A DNA stretch of 64,000 nt from Tragulus kanchil (lineage: Eukaryota > Chordata > Mammalia > Artiodactyla > Tragulidae): assembly GCA_022376925.1 (NCBI GenBank), contig JAIOJX010000002.1, forward strand, positions 37,224,501 through 37,288,500, in the 5' to 3' direction. The notes under the pieces were generated by a model that did not search any database, was not told the DNA's origin, and saw only the letters and a program-made list of their open reading frames with translations. Every line of letters begins with the position of its first letter. Positions within the stretch are counted from its first letter, which is position 1. Below are positions 1-10,680 of this stretch, one piece after another. Position numbers and translations under genes: made by a program.

Positions 1-1581
1 ATATGCATGTTCCCAGATTAGTCATATGTATATCCCCCACCTTCCCACCCCTCCCAACCATCACACAGCATCCCTGAAGGATCTCCTTTTCTCACAGAGC
101 AATGACTAGAGCTATTTTCTTCACTTACGATAGTACAGGCCTTCATGCTACTTCCTTTACGCCTCCCACCCACTGTTCCTTCCCCACAATGTCCATATGT
201 CCACTGTCCATGTCTGTCTCTCCATCGCTTCACTGCATGTGACATCATCACCATCCTACTAGATTCCACAGATATGTGTTAATATATTGCATTTGTCCTT
301 CTCTTTCTGACTGACTTCACTTTTTATGATACATTCTAGATCCAGCCACCTCATTAGGGCTGATTCTTCTGCATTTCTCTTTACAGCTGTGTAGTATTCC
401 ATTGTATATATGGACCAGAGCTTCTGTATCCATTCATTCGTCGATGGACATCTAGGTTGCTTCCATGTTCTAGTTATTGTAGGAACGGGCCCTGACGGAT
501 AGTGACTAAACCACAACAGCCCTATCTGGGAATTAAGTCCAGGAATTGGTATTTTTTTTTTAGAAAACCCCAAGTGAATCTAATATGGATCCAGGACCGA
601 AAACCACAGGCAGCACGTAGGCTTCAGCTGCTGGAAAAGTCGCCACTCATGTATGAGATGTCTCACCTCTGTTCCTTCACCCACAACACTCACACCTAGA
701 TGTGCCTCTGCCCTGGTACCTACTGAACCAATTCTTCTTTATCCCTTGAGATTAACCATAGGTACTGCTGATAATCCCAGGAGCTCCCCACACTCACTTC
801 CTCCGGCTAGGTTTGGTTCATTCTCTCTGGGCTCCAATAACATCAAGTATATATCTCTACTACTGTAATAAATTATGCGTAATACTATAATGTTTCTCTC
901 TGTCTCCTCCAAATAAAAGACATAACCCAGGCATCTTTGCCTCCTTTTTTTTTTTCACAAGTCATAAACATATTTATTAAATGGACCTCCATTCAAGTTA
1001 GGTATATTTTTTTAACTTTTATTTTACTTTTTTTTTAGGTTTTAAAAAAAAAAAAAAAAACTTTTTACTTTTAACTGTTACAGAGTTTTGTTGTTTACAG
1101 ATATGCATGTTCCCAGATTAGTCATATGTATATCCCCCACCTTCCCACCCCTCCCAACCATCACACAGCATCCCTGAAGGATCTCCTTTTCTCACAGAGC
1201 AATGACTAGAGCTATTTTCTTCACTTACGATAGTACAGGCCTTCATGCTACTTCCTTTACGCCTCCCACCCACTGTTCCTTCCCCACAATGTCCATATGT
1301 CCACTGTCCATGTCTGTCTCTCCATCGCTTCACTGCATGTGACATCATCACCATCCTACTAGATTCCACAGATATGTGTTAATATATTGCATTTGTCCTT
1401 CTCTTTCTGACTGACTTCACTTTTTATGATACATTCTAGATCCAGCCACCTCATTAGGGCTGATTCTTCTGCATTTCTCTTTACAGCTGTGTAGTATTCC
1501 ATTGTATATATGGACCAGAGCTTCTGTATCCATTCATTCGTCGATGGACATCTAGGTTGCTTCCATGTTCTAGTTATTGTA
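1..1581. repeat. tandem duplication D1 (probable assembly artefact), period 1100
   Basis: Bases 1-481 are repeated at 1101-1581. The first copy stops at 481 and jumps to 482, while the second runs on naturally into the rest of a LINE-1 3' end. The duplicated unit is therefore 482-1581, and the window opens inside the first copy. The cut falls inside a retroelement and not at its edge, which points to an assembly join and not to transposition. Confidence 0.85.
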
Positions 1582-1608
1582 TAGAGAGTGGCAATGAACA
1601 TTGGGGTA
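948..1608 (-). mobile_element. LINE-1 3' end, 5'-truncated
   Basis: Read on the minus strand, this matches the typical LINE-1 3' end that leads into the 3' UTR, with an A-rich tail seen as T-runs at 948-956 and 1012-1040. The flanks 928-947 and 1609-1628 are similar (a shared ATCTTTGC followed by TCCTTTT) and look like an aged target-site duplication. A partial second copy at 1-481 comes from duplication D1. The exact subfamily was not determined. Confidence 0.6.
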
Positions 1609-1628
1609 CAGGATCTTTGCATCCTTTT

Positions 1629-1910
1629 GAGCTTAGCAGTATCTGGTATATTGCTGTTGTTGTTTAATCATTAAGTCATATCTCGCTCTTTAGCGATATG
1701 AAAGAACCTGCCAGGCTCCTCTGTCCATGAAATTTCCCAGACAAGAATACTGGAATGGGTTGCATTTCCCTTCTCCAAGGGATCTTCCCAAACCTGCATC
1801 TCCTATATTGGCAGATAGATTCTTTACCCTTGAGCCACCAGGAAAGCCCCTTTTAGTATATAGTAGGTAGTCTATGAATGATTGTCGATTGAATAAATAT
1901 GCGAATGAAA
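1629..1910 (+). mobile_element. L2/MIR-like 3' end, split by a SINE
   Basis: The sequence before 1650 (gagcttagcagtatctgg) and after 1851 (tagtaggtagtct, then aataaatatgcgaatgaa) together resemble the conserved 3' end of L2 or MIR elements. A Bov-A SINE at 1651-1850 separates the halves. Similarity is short and old, so the family assignment is tentative. Confidence 0.4.
1651..1850 (-). mobile_element. Bov-A/Bov-tA SINE
   Basis: It shows the family's antisense hallmarks in order: a degraded version of the GTGTCCGACTCTTTGCGACCC block, CCAGGCTCCTCTGTCCATG, AAGAATACTGGA, CTTCTCCAAGGGATCTTCCC and the tRNA-derived head ending in GAGCCACCAGGAAAGCCCC. Confidence 0.85.
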
Positions 1911-1985
1911 ACAATTGAAGGGGTTGATCTTTTTGATAAGCTAGGATGTGAGTCACCTGTTTAGACTGAAAGGTGTAGAGTGAAA

Positions 1986-2044
1986 TTGTGTGTGCCCTCA
2001 GTTGCTCTGTCGTGTCTGGCTCTTTGCGACCCTGTGGAGTATAG
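1986..2044 (-). mobile_element. Bov-A SINE fragment
   Basis: Only the CAGTTGCTCTGTCGTGTCTG-like tail block and TTTGCGACCCTGTGGA remain; the rest of the element is missing. Confidence 0.6.
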
Positions 2045-3130
2045 TCTAATGAGCTCAGGGTGACGTTAGAAGATGAAAGAGGAAATGTGGGACTGTGGTT
2101 GCGAATCAACAAGAGAGGCACGGAAGTGAACTGTGCAAATACAGTCAAGAAAAACACTGGAGTTCTTTACTGTAGTTCAAATAATGGCTGAGCCATGCCG
2201 TCCATTCTATTTGCAAATATTGTAAGTGGGATAGGGCTATATATATGCATTTAGCAGAGACTCAAAAAGGATTTAATTCCTGTTGGGATGGACTTGTCAG
2301 TCCTTCACACCTTAGTGCAAATAAAAACTTTGACGGTAGAAGAAGGGCGCCATCTAGTGAGAAAATGGAGCATAACAGAGACGCGGCAGCTCCGAAGATT
2401 TAAGTTACTTCGAGCAATGGTGTCACCTAATTTCTTACTCTGACCACTGCATATTTTATCACGTATTTTCCTAGATGGCTTTAAACACATGACTACTTAG
2501 GAAAATTTCTCACTGCCTCCATAAATACCCCATATCCATTTTAAAATGCATCCTGTTTGGCTCATATCTTCCTTAAAATTTGTCGTGCTCTTTTCCTAAA
2601 TGTCCTTAATTAAAATTTTTAAAAGGTAGGATTTTTTTAAAAAAATAGATTTTTTTGTTTTAAAGAAAATAGTGAATAACACAGCTGCTAAGTCCAGGCA
2701 GGTATTTGTCTTTAACAAACAGACAAACAAAAAGTTCACTTATTTTGTTCATCAATTCGGGGCGGGTAAGAATTGTCAACACAAGACAAGGACCAGATAT
2801 ATTCACCTTATTTAATACAAATGTAGACAATGTGCAATTAGGTGCATCATGGGGGCCTTGGCAAGAAGATATCCCTGGCTTGGCATAGCAGCCCTCACTG
2901 TGGGGTTGATGAACTCACCGGACAGTGGAGAGAGGGCCGTCTGAAACCCACCCTTTAGGATCTCTGCCCATAGTATGTGTAATACCTTGTGTATTGCATT
3001 AAGATATTGTCTCAAGAGCCTTCCTCGTACCCAAGAGACCGAGTTATTACTCAGAGAGGAGTTTGATTCAAATACTGACCCTATTCCACAGCCTTCCTGA
3101 TGGGATCCCTTGAAAACTCAAATGTAAGTT
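2045..3130. other. intergenic, nothing recognised
   Basis: AT-rich DNA with T- and A-runs near 2620-2665. I see no exon-like frame, RNA gene or clear repeat here. Confidence 0.5.
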
Positions 3131-3344
3131 GTCATTGCAGTTTAGGTGGTCAGTCGTGTCTGACTCTTTTGTGACCCTATGGGCTGTAGCCCACCAGGCT
3201 CCTCTGTCCATGGGATCCTTCAGGCAAGAATACTAGAGTGGGCAGCCATTCCCTTCTCCAGGTTATCTTCCTGGCCCAGGGATGGAACCCACATCTCCAG
3301 TACTGGCAGAAGGACTCTTTATCACTAATCCACCAGGGAAGCCC
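3131..3344 (-). mobile_element. Bov-A/Bov-tA SINE
   Basis: Near full-length antisense copy: CAGTCGTGTCTGACTC, CACCAGGCTCCTCTGTCCAT, CTTCTCCAGG and a head ending CCACCAGGGAAGCCC. Confidence 0.88.
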
Positions 3345-3359
3345 TTCCAACAGGAGTAG

Positions 3360-3755
3360 AAATAGCATTTATTGAGCAGTTTCTGTATACCAGGCACTGA
3401 GCTTTTTACCTTGTCAATGGTGTATTGTTTACTCACTTAGCCTCCTGGTGGCTCAGACAGTAAAGAATCCACCTACCAATACAGGAGACGTGGCTTGGAT
3501 CCCTGGGTCAGGAAGACACTCTGGAGAAGGAAATGGCAGTCCACTCCAATATCCATGCCTGGCGAATTCCATTGACAGAAGAATTTGGCGGTCCATGGCA
3601 TCGCAAAGAGTCAGGCACAACTGAGTGACTATACTTTTGTTTAATCAAAACATTCCTATGAGGTAGATTTAATACAGAATTTAATGATGGAGGAAAGAGA
3701 CTACAGAAACAGAACCTTATACCAGCTAGTGGGTCTAGTTAGTGGTTGAAACTGC
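3360..3755 (-). mobile_element. MIR, interrupted by a younger SINE
   Basis: The block 3367-3440 (CATTTATTGAGCAG, ATACCAGGCACTGAG) and the block 3645-3755 (CCTATGAGGTAGATTTAATA, then AGCTAGTGGG) match the reverse complement of MIR in the right order. The Bov-A SINE at 3440-3635 sits between them, so it landed inside this older element. Confidence 0.65.
3440..3635 (+). mobile_element. Bov-A/Bov-tA SINE
   Basis: Sense copy: CCTGGTGGCTCAGACAGTAA, TGGATCCCTGGGTCAGGAAG, CTGGAGAAGGAAATGGCA, and a tail ending CAAAGAGTCAGGCACAACTG. It has several mismatches and is inserted into a MIR. Confidence 0.85.
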
Positions 3756-3852
3756 AAAGCCAACTCCTTGACCTGCAAACCTATTGGGTCTTCTTTCACC
3801 CAGGCTGCGTCCAAAGGGAAAATATGACAATGTAGCCAAAAAGGGGGGGAGG

Positions 3853-4213
3853 GGCTTCCCTGGCAGCTCAGTGGTAAAGAGTTCGCCTACCAATGGAGGA
3901 GACTCGGGTTCGATCCCTGGTCCAGGAAGACCCCACATGCTGTGAAGCAACTAAGCCCATGAGCCACAACTGTGAAGCCTGTGCTCTAGAGCCTCGGAGC
4001 CACAACTATGGAGCCCATGTGCCGCAACTACGGAAGCCCGTGTGCCCTAGAGCCAGAGTTCCACAACAAGAGAAGTCACCCCAACAAGAAGCCTGCTCAC
4101 CTCAACTAGAGAGTGGCCCCCACTCCCTGGAACTAGAGAAGAGCCTGCAGCAGCAGTGAAAACCCAGAGGAGCCAAGAATAAATAAATCAATAAAAATTT
4201 AAAAAAAAAAAGG
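3853..4213 (+). mobile_element. tRNA-derived SINE (CHR-2-like)
   Basis: It begins GGGCTTCCCTGGCAGCTCAG with a readable B-box-like GGGTTCGATCCCTGG. Repeated GAGCCACAACTRTGRAGCC modules follow, then an AATAAATAAATCAATAAAAA-type tail and an A-run at about 4201-4211. This modular middle is typical of cetartiodactyl CHR-type SINEs and distinguishes it from Bov-A. Confidence 0.8.
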
Positions 4214-4537
4214 GTTGTGAGTAACATCAAAAGAGATACTACTTCTTACATGCGCGAGCAGAGTGGGGTGCATCCCCATTCGCTGGAATTCTTGACAGTA
4301 CCTAAGGGAAGTGTTTCCCAAAAGGTTTACATTGTTATACGAATTGCCTGGAGAAAGGGTGGGGCACATGCAGCTGGATAGAGGAAAGGCTCTGTCTCAC
4401 ATTCTCTCTTTAAAGGGCCACAAAGGTCAGTAGTATGCAACTGCATTACTGACCCAAGACGCGTCTTTTCTTTCCAGAATCTTGTTGTCCAGAGACATAC
4501 CAATAAGATTTTACAGAGTGATACAATGAATACCACT

Positions 4538-4600
4538 GGCACGCCGCAGTCCATGGGCTCACAAAGACCCAGACAGGACTGAGCAACTGAACAACAATGA
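4538..4600 (+). mobile_element. Bov-A SINE 3' fragment
   Basis: Contains GCAGTCCATGGGCTCACAAA and GACTGAGCAACTGAACAACA, the 3' end of a sense Bov-A element. Confidence 0.6.
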
Positions 4601-4711
4601 ACATCACCACGCAAACTTGTTAGAGTTTACATTTGATCAAGGGTTCATTATACAACTTATGATTGTCCTTATCATCCACATATTGCTCTGTTCGGCTTTT
4701 GTTTCAACCTT

Positions 4712-4885
4712 CATTGCTGTTCGGTCACTCCGTCATGTCCGACTCTTTGTGACCCCATGGACTGCAGCCCGCCAGGCTTCCCTGTCCATCACCATCTCCC
4801 AGAGTTTGCTTGAACGCACGTTCATTGAGTCAGTGACACCATCCAACCATCTCATCCTCTGTCATCCCCTTCCCCTCCTGCCTTA
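4712..4885 (-). mobile_element. Bov-A/ART2-type SINE
   Basis: The antisense tail block (CCGACTCTTTGTGACCCCAT) is followed by the alternative body ACCATCTCCCAGAGTTTGCT and CATCCAACCATCTCATCCTC, which is characteristic of ART2-type members. Confidence 0.82.
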
Positions 4886-5974
4886 TGTATATTATAAACA
4901 TAAAATTGTCAAAAATAATGCATCTTGACATTTTGAGTGAAGAATTTTTCTGTGAAGTCTATGCAGATACTTTCATTGGTTGAGCCACATATTTACTAGT
5001 GTCTCAGAAGACAACAGTTCTTAGGAAGGTCGTGCTGATTCAGATGATGTGAACACTAAGCCAACCAAAAGACAAAAAACCTTAGACTGATGGTGATTTG
5101 GAAAAATGAAGCCCATGGTGCTGGAGAAGGCTCCTTTTCGTCTACAGAAGAGTGGCTAGAAGACAGCATTTCATGAAAATTAAGACTTTCCAGGTATGTC
5201 AGATGTAGCTACTGACTGTAGTAGTCTTCAAAGTATGAGTGAAATAACAGAATCAATTTTGGGCCAGCCAAAATTAAAGTCACTGGCCCCAAGAGGTAGT
5301 GTCTGCAAAAATCCCCACGGTCAGTCTTTAAGAGCTTCAAGAAGTAAAGAACTCTGTTTAAACTGGTTTATCCAGGGCTTCGTGCCCAATTATTGTTGCA
5401 GCCTTTCAAATACCCCAGTGAAAATCAGTTAGAGCGTGCCAGTCAGGAATGGACAGGTTGTAAGCAGAGTGTGATGTCTACATTTTTACACAGGATCTGG
5501 CAGTGGGGTTAGGGGCTCAGAGAGGCAGGCCAGGAAAGGCAGCCAAAGCCTGCTATAGGATATTTGGGGGAATTGTGATTAAGAGACAAAAATGGAGAAA
5601 TATTTAGGAAGTAAAATGAATAGAACTTGAAGATGGATTAGATACTAAAGGGAAATAAATAACAGCAATATATTATTTATTCTAATATTAAATAAGTATT
5701 ACATTTTTATCTAGTCTATAAGCTTCTAGTTGTTTGGATGACTAGATAGATGTTGTACAGTATGAGGCAGAGAAATTGATTTAGCTTTTTAAATTCAGTG
5801 CTCTCCAAATTTCTTTATCCCTAATGTTGGTGTTTTTGTTTTTGTTTGTTTGTTTGTTTAAGATCGCTAATGGAGCTGGTACCCTGCAGAGCACATTTTC
5901 AGAAATGCTGCCATGGGGGTCTCATGCATTAAGAAAGAACTGGCCTGGAGAACCTGCTCAACATCATTCAACTT
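4886..5974. other. intergenic, nothing recognised
   Basis: Mixed AT-rich sequence with a short (TTTG)n tract near 5838-5861. No gene or clear repeat was recognised. Confidence 0.5.
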
Positions 5975-8260
5975 CTGTGCAGAAAATCCTGAGAAAAATG
6001 TTATGGAGACAAATGAACTTTACTGTTCAAATGAATAGTGGGCCACCATACGATCTCGGGCAAAGATTCCTGTGAAGGCATCTGGAAAGGGGAGTGGGTG
6101 AGCCCGTGCACAGGAAGGGATAGAGCCTCCGAATGACATTAAGTGAGTTAATTCTAAGTCGCTTCAGTCGTATCTGTTTGCGACCCCATGGACTATAGCC
6201 CAGGCTTCTCTACCTATGGGATTCTCCAGGCAAGAATACTGGAGTGGGTGCCATGCCTTCCTCCAGGGGATCTTCCCAATTCAGGGATAGACCCCACATC
6301 TCTTATGTCTCCTTCACTGGCAGTGGGTTCTTTACCACTAGCATCACCTGGGAATGGCATTGGGAACAGCCAACTGCAGTATGTGACCCAGAGCCTCTGC
6401 TCTGCTTCCCTCCCAACATACTCTCTCCACAGTCTGCCTGGCGAAGGCAATGCTGCCTTCTTGCTGGTGCCCACCTGGACGTGGCTCCACGCGGCCCTGC
6501 TGGCCTTGCTCACTGTGTGTGCCACAGAATGTAACCTGGCAGGACCGCATGGCGTCTTCCGGGGCAAGCCTTCCCCCATATCCTCTGCTCTAGCTCCTCT
6601 CTGAAGGACTCAGATAACCGTATTGGACGCACATTCCCTGAGTTGTTTTGCAGACGTGAAAACCCTCCATCTAATAGAAGCTGTTAACTACTTGAGGACT
6701 GTGAGCGCACAGCCCCAGGCCTCCTGGAGCCTAAGGACTGATAAGTGAACCCCTGGGACCACCCTGGGACCTCTCCATCAGCCAGACAGAGAACTGGCTC
6801 AAGCTGTTTGCAGACCCTGCGACGCCCAATCTTGACCTGGCTGTTAATGCTTTGCTGAAACCCTCTAGGGACCTCAGAGCTTTTGGGGGCATGAGCCACT
6901 TGTCACCTTGCAGGGCCCAGGAACAAACTTGTCTCAGCTCCCAGCTCCACAGTTTCCATGTGTTTGGCTTCACTGTGCGTCGGGCACACAAATTCACAAT
7001 AACCCTGGGTACGATACACTGCAGAACAAACAGCCACCATCTCTCTAGTGACTTTCTCACAGCCCCGGGTTGAAAGAAACAGGCTTCTTCAAGAAACCCT
7101 CTCCCCACTTTTCCTGTGCAGAAAATCCTGAGAAAAATGTTATGGAGACAAATGAACTTTACTGTTCAAATGAATAGTGGCCACCATACGATCTCGGCAA
7201 AGATTCCTGTGAAGGCATCTGGAAAGGGGAGTGGGTGAGCCCGTGCACAGGAAGGGATAGAGCCTCCGAATGACATTAAGTGAGTTAATTCTAAGTCGCT
7301 TCAGTCGTATCTGTTTGCGACCCCATGGACTATAGCCCAGGCTTCTCTACCTATGGGATTCTCCAGGCAAGAATACTGGAGTGGGTGCCATGCCTTCCTC
7401 CAGGGGATCTTCCCAATTCAGGGATAGACCCCACATCTCTTATGTCTCCTTCACTGGCAGTGGGTTCTTTACCACTAGCATCACCTGGGAATGGCATTGG
7501 GAACAGCCAACTGCAGTATGTGACCCAGAGCCTCTGCTCTGCTTCCCTCCCAACATACTCTCTCCACAGTCTGCCTGGCGAAGGCAATGCTGCCTTCTTG
7601 CTGGTGCCCACCTGGACGTGGCTCCACGCGGCCCTGCTGGCCTTGCTCACTGTGTGTGCCACAGAATGTAACCTGGCAGGACCGCATGGCGTCTTCCGGG
7701 GCAAGCCTTCCCCCATATCCTCTGCTCTAGCTCCTCTCTGAAGGACTCAGATAACCGTATTGGACGCACATTCCCTGAGTTGTTTTGCAGACGTGAAAAC
7801 CCTCCATCTAATAGAAGCTGTTAACTACTTGAGGACTGTGAGCGCACAGCCCCAGGCCTCCTGGAGCCTAAGGACTGATAAGTGAACCCCTGGGACCACC
7901 CTGGGACCTCTCCATCAGCCAGACAGAGAACTGGCTCAAGCTGTTTGCAGACCCTGCGACGCCCAATCTTGACCTGGCTGTTAATGCTTTGCTGAAACCC
8001 TCTAGGGACCTCAGAGCTTTTGGGGGCATGAGCCACTTGTCACCTTGCAGGGCCCAGGAACAAACTTGTCTCAGCTCCCAGCTCCACAGTTTCCATGTGT
8101 TTGGCTTCACTGTGCGTCGGGCACACAAATTCACAATAACCCTGGGTACGATACACTGCAGAACAAACAGCCACCATCTCTCTCTAGTGACTTTCTCACA
8201 GTCCCCTTGTTCTTCCTCTGAGGCTTGAAAGAAACAGGCTTCTTCAAGAAACCCTTTCTG
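5975..8260. repeat. tandem duplication D2 (probable artefact), period about 1137
   Basis: The segment 5975-7090 recurs at 7114-8230. Copies differ by lost G residues (for example GTGGGCC versus GTGGCC, CGGGCAAAG versus CGGCAAAG) just after the junction. The end of copy 1 is garbled relative to copy 2 (7060-7113 versus 8200-8260). Content is one SINE plus unassigned intergenic DNA. Confidence 0.88.
6150..6353 (-). mobile_element. Bov-A/Bov-tA SINE (second copy at 7287-7490)
   Basis: Antisense copy with TTTGCGACCCCATGGACTAT, CTCCAGGCAAGAATACTGGA and CAGGGGATCTTCCC. Open frames of up to 138 codons across it are chance frames in the SINE and its flank. Confidence 0.85.
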
Positions 8261-8854
8261 AAGTCTTCTCCAGCAACTCATGAGAGTTAGCCCGGGAAGG
8301 GAGGGTCCCTCCAGATGCCTCCAGACGTGGCTGAACCTCCAGGCTGTTACAGCTCAGGACCCCCTCACAAATCTAAGGGGGTGAGCCAGCGTGGATGGGA
8401 ACAGGGTATCAGGGACTCAGTGCCCAGGGCTTCGGTCGGGTTTCAGAGGGAGGATTTATGGAGTACCTAGCATTACCACAAACTCAAAGTCCATATTTTA
8501 ATTATACAATAGTAAATATATTCAATAAAATATTAAAGCCTACACTGTAATTTTAAACTGTTTTCTATTTAAAAGCCAGACCAGAAAGTAATGCTTGGAA
8601 CTATGACGATGAGGAAAGCATCATGTTCATAAGTTTAATAAAAATCTGTACTTGCATGATGGGATGAGCAGGTGGGTGGCTGACGGTTATTTTTGATTAC
8701 AGTTTATGATAAAAGTAATACAAAATATAATATTTATTAATTATTACATTAAAATCAGTCTTTCTTCTCCAAGTTAAAAGTTTGTAATTGACTCAAGCGC
8801 ATCACAGAATGAGTGTTTACCCCTTCCGTCACGTGTGAACATGATCAACGCTAT
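8261..8854. other. intergenic, nothing recognised
   Basis: The left part is moderately GC-rich; 8460-8780 is AT-rich with several A/T runs. No feature is supported. Confidence 0.5.
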
Positions 8855-9052
8855 GTTGTTACTATTGTTTAACCACTAAGCCGTGACCAGCTCTTTCAAG
8901 ACCCCTTGGACTGCAGCCTGCCAGGCTCCTCTGCCCTCAGCCGTCTCCAGGAACTTGCTCACATTCATGTCCCTGGAGTCGGTGAGGCTATCTCACCCTC
9001 TCATCCTCTGCCGCCTTCTTCTCCTTGAACCTTTCTCAGCATCAGAGTGTTT
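8855..9052 (-). mobile_element. Bov-A/ART2-type SINE, diverged
   Basis: The tail GTTACTATTGTTTAACCACT is followed by GACTGCAGCCTGCCAGGCTC and the ART2-type body GGAGTCGGTGAGGCTATCTC, CCTCTCATCCTCTGCCG. Confidence 0.75.
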
Positions 9053-9347
9053 TCCAGGAGACTGATGGAAAAGGGGAGACAGTACGAAGGGCACCCAGGT
9101 CTCTGAGGAGAGGCGAGACGTTGTCCACAGAGGAGACAAGAATTAAGGCATTCTATGGCGCACATGGCCCAACATGCCAAAACTCCCATTCTGCATGTTC
9201 TCTGGCAGGGAGCTGACAGCAGTTGAGTCTCTGACTCACAGGGGAGGCAGTGCAGCAGTTCACCACCAGATGGCAGCATAGAGCCACTGCCTTTTTCACC
9301 CCTGGGGAGCATTGCAACTTCAGGATATTGAACTGTATTTGCTGGGG
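9053..9347. other. intergenic, nothing recognised
   Basis: Short stretch between two SINEs with no recognised content. Confidence 0.5.
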
Positions 9348-9615
9348 TTTTTTAGCTGCTCAGCCCTGTCCGACTCTTTGCAACCCCATGGACGTTGTAG
9401 CCTGCCAGTCTTCTCTGTCCGTGGGGTTTCCAGAAGAATACTGGAGTGGCTTGCCATTTCCTTCTCCAGAGGATCTTCCCAACCCAGGGATCAAGCCCAC
9501 GTCTTCTGCGTTGGCAGGTGGATTCTTTTTTTTTTTTTTTAATCAGCAGTTGCATTTAATCTTATTAAGTATATTCGAGGTGGATTCTTTACCACTGAGC
9601 CACCTGGGAAGCCCA
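9348..9615 (-). mobile_element. Bov-A/Bov-tA SINE carrying an internal insertion
   Basis: Antisense element running from CTGCTCAGCCCTGTCCGACT to the head CACTGAGCCACCTGGGAAGC. The head is split at 9529-9577 by a small insertion flanked by a 13-bp direct repeat. Confidence 0.85.
9529..9577 (-). mobile_element. 49-bp poly(A)-tailed retro-insertion with target-site duplication
   Basis: The 13-mer AGGTGGATTCTTT occurs at 9516-9528 and again at 9578-9590. Between them lie a T-run (a poly(A) tail on the minus strand) and about 37 bp unrelated to the SINE. This is the structure expected of a very short, 5'-truncated LINE-1-mediated insertion. The source transcript was not identified. Confidence 0.65.
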
Positions 9616-10161
9616 AGGCAATTTTTTCTTTATTCTTTTCTTAATGAGTAACATATACCAAGGCAAAAATAAAGAAAAGAGAACCAGACTATTTACAAAG
9701 AAAGTAAAATCACCCTCAAGCCACCTCACTATCCTGGCAGCATTCCCACACCCTCGACCTCTCTCCGCGGTTGCACTGTCTGTTCCCAATCTCCATCACC
9801 TCTGAGCTGAAGGTGGGCCCCGCCTCCACCTGTCCCCACGCGCTAATCTCACCGCAGTAGCTACAGTGGACCCTTGAGTGCCGGACACTGGCAGCCAAGT
9901 TGTGCACCTTCTCCAAAACCCCAACACATGATGTAATTGGGCAATAATGAAGTGACTGGCTAAATATCTTTGCATTTGAATACATTCAAGCTTTGTTTAA
10001 AATCAGTGAAGTCCGTGGTCCTCTCAGTCATCCCTAGAGTTCACCTTTTACCCAATTGGAAAAGAAACCAAATGCCCCCAATTCCACCTTTGTTCTCCCT
10101 CTCCTGTCCTCCTGCCCGCCCCTGCTTGGGTTTATCTCACACTTTTGGCAGACATGCATGT

Positions 10162-10365
10162 GCTTTCCAGGTAACTTGATGGTAAAGAATCTGCCTGCCA
10201 GTGTAAGAGATGAGGATTCGATCCCTGAGTCAGGAAAATCCCCTGGAGAAGGAAATGTTTACCCACTCCAGTATTCTTGCCTGGAGAATTTCATGGACAG
10301 AGGAGCCTGGTGGGCCAAAGTCCACGGGGTGGCAGGAAGTTGGACATGGCTTAACAACTGAGAAC
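10162..10365 (+). mobile_element. Bov-A/Bov-tA SINE (second copy at 11265-11467)
   Basis: Sense element: GATGGTAAAGAATCTGCCTG, GATTCGATCCCTGAGTCAGG, CCACTCCAGTATTCTTGCCT and GACAGAGGAGCCTGGTGGGC. Confidence 0.88.
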
Positions 10366-10499
10366 ACAGACACATACATGCATAGCTCTTCCCTGAGGCA
10401 TTTCTGAGGCCAGGCAGTGATGCCCAAAGGTCTCAGATCAGATCAGATTGGGCTCTGCCCTCTGAGTGAGCCAGAGCCTCCCTGGACTCACCAAAATCT

Positions 10500-10680
10500 G
10501 CAGGTCAAGGGTCGGGCATCTGATCCTGAGTGGAACTCTGCCACTAGCTAGCTGTAGGTCTTTGGCAAACTGTATAATCTTTCCTGTTCTCAATTTTCAA
10601 TCAAGTAAACCCAAGGCAGGATTAAATAATTTCTGAAAATCACTTCTAGTTCTGAAAGACGATGATCTGTGATTCAACAG
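10500..10680 (+). mobile_element. MIR (second copy at 11603-11782)
   Basis: GAACTCTGCCACTAGCTAGC, the following TAGGTCTTTGGCAAACT, and AAGGCAGGATTAAATAATTT match the MIR core and downstream part in order. Confidence 0.65.

Noticed and set aside
3853..4213. A functional tRNA gene suggested by B-box-like GGTTCGATCCCTGG sequences in many elements
   Set aside because: These boxes sit in SINE heads with eroded A boxes and no cloverleaf, and are followed by SINE bodies and A-rich tails.
6188..7741. Paired 138-codon frames at 6188 and 7325
   Set aside because: They begin in an antisense Bov-A SINE and are repeated only because of D2. The apparent conservation between copies is not evidence of coding.
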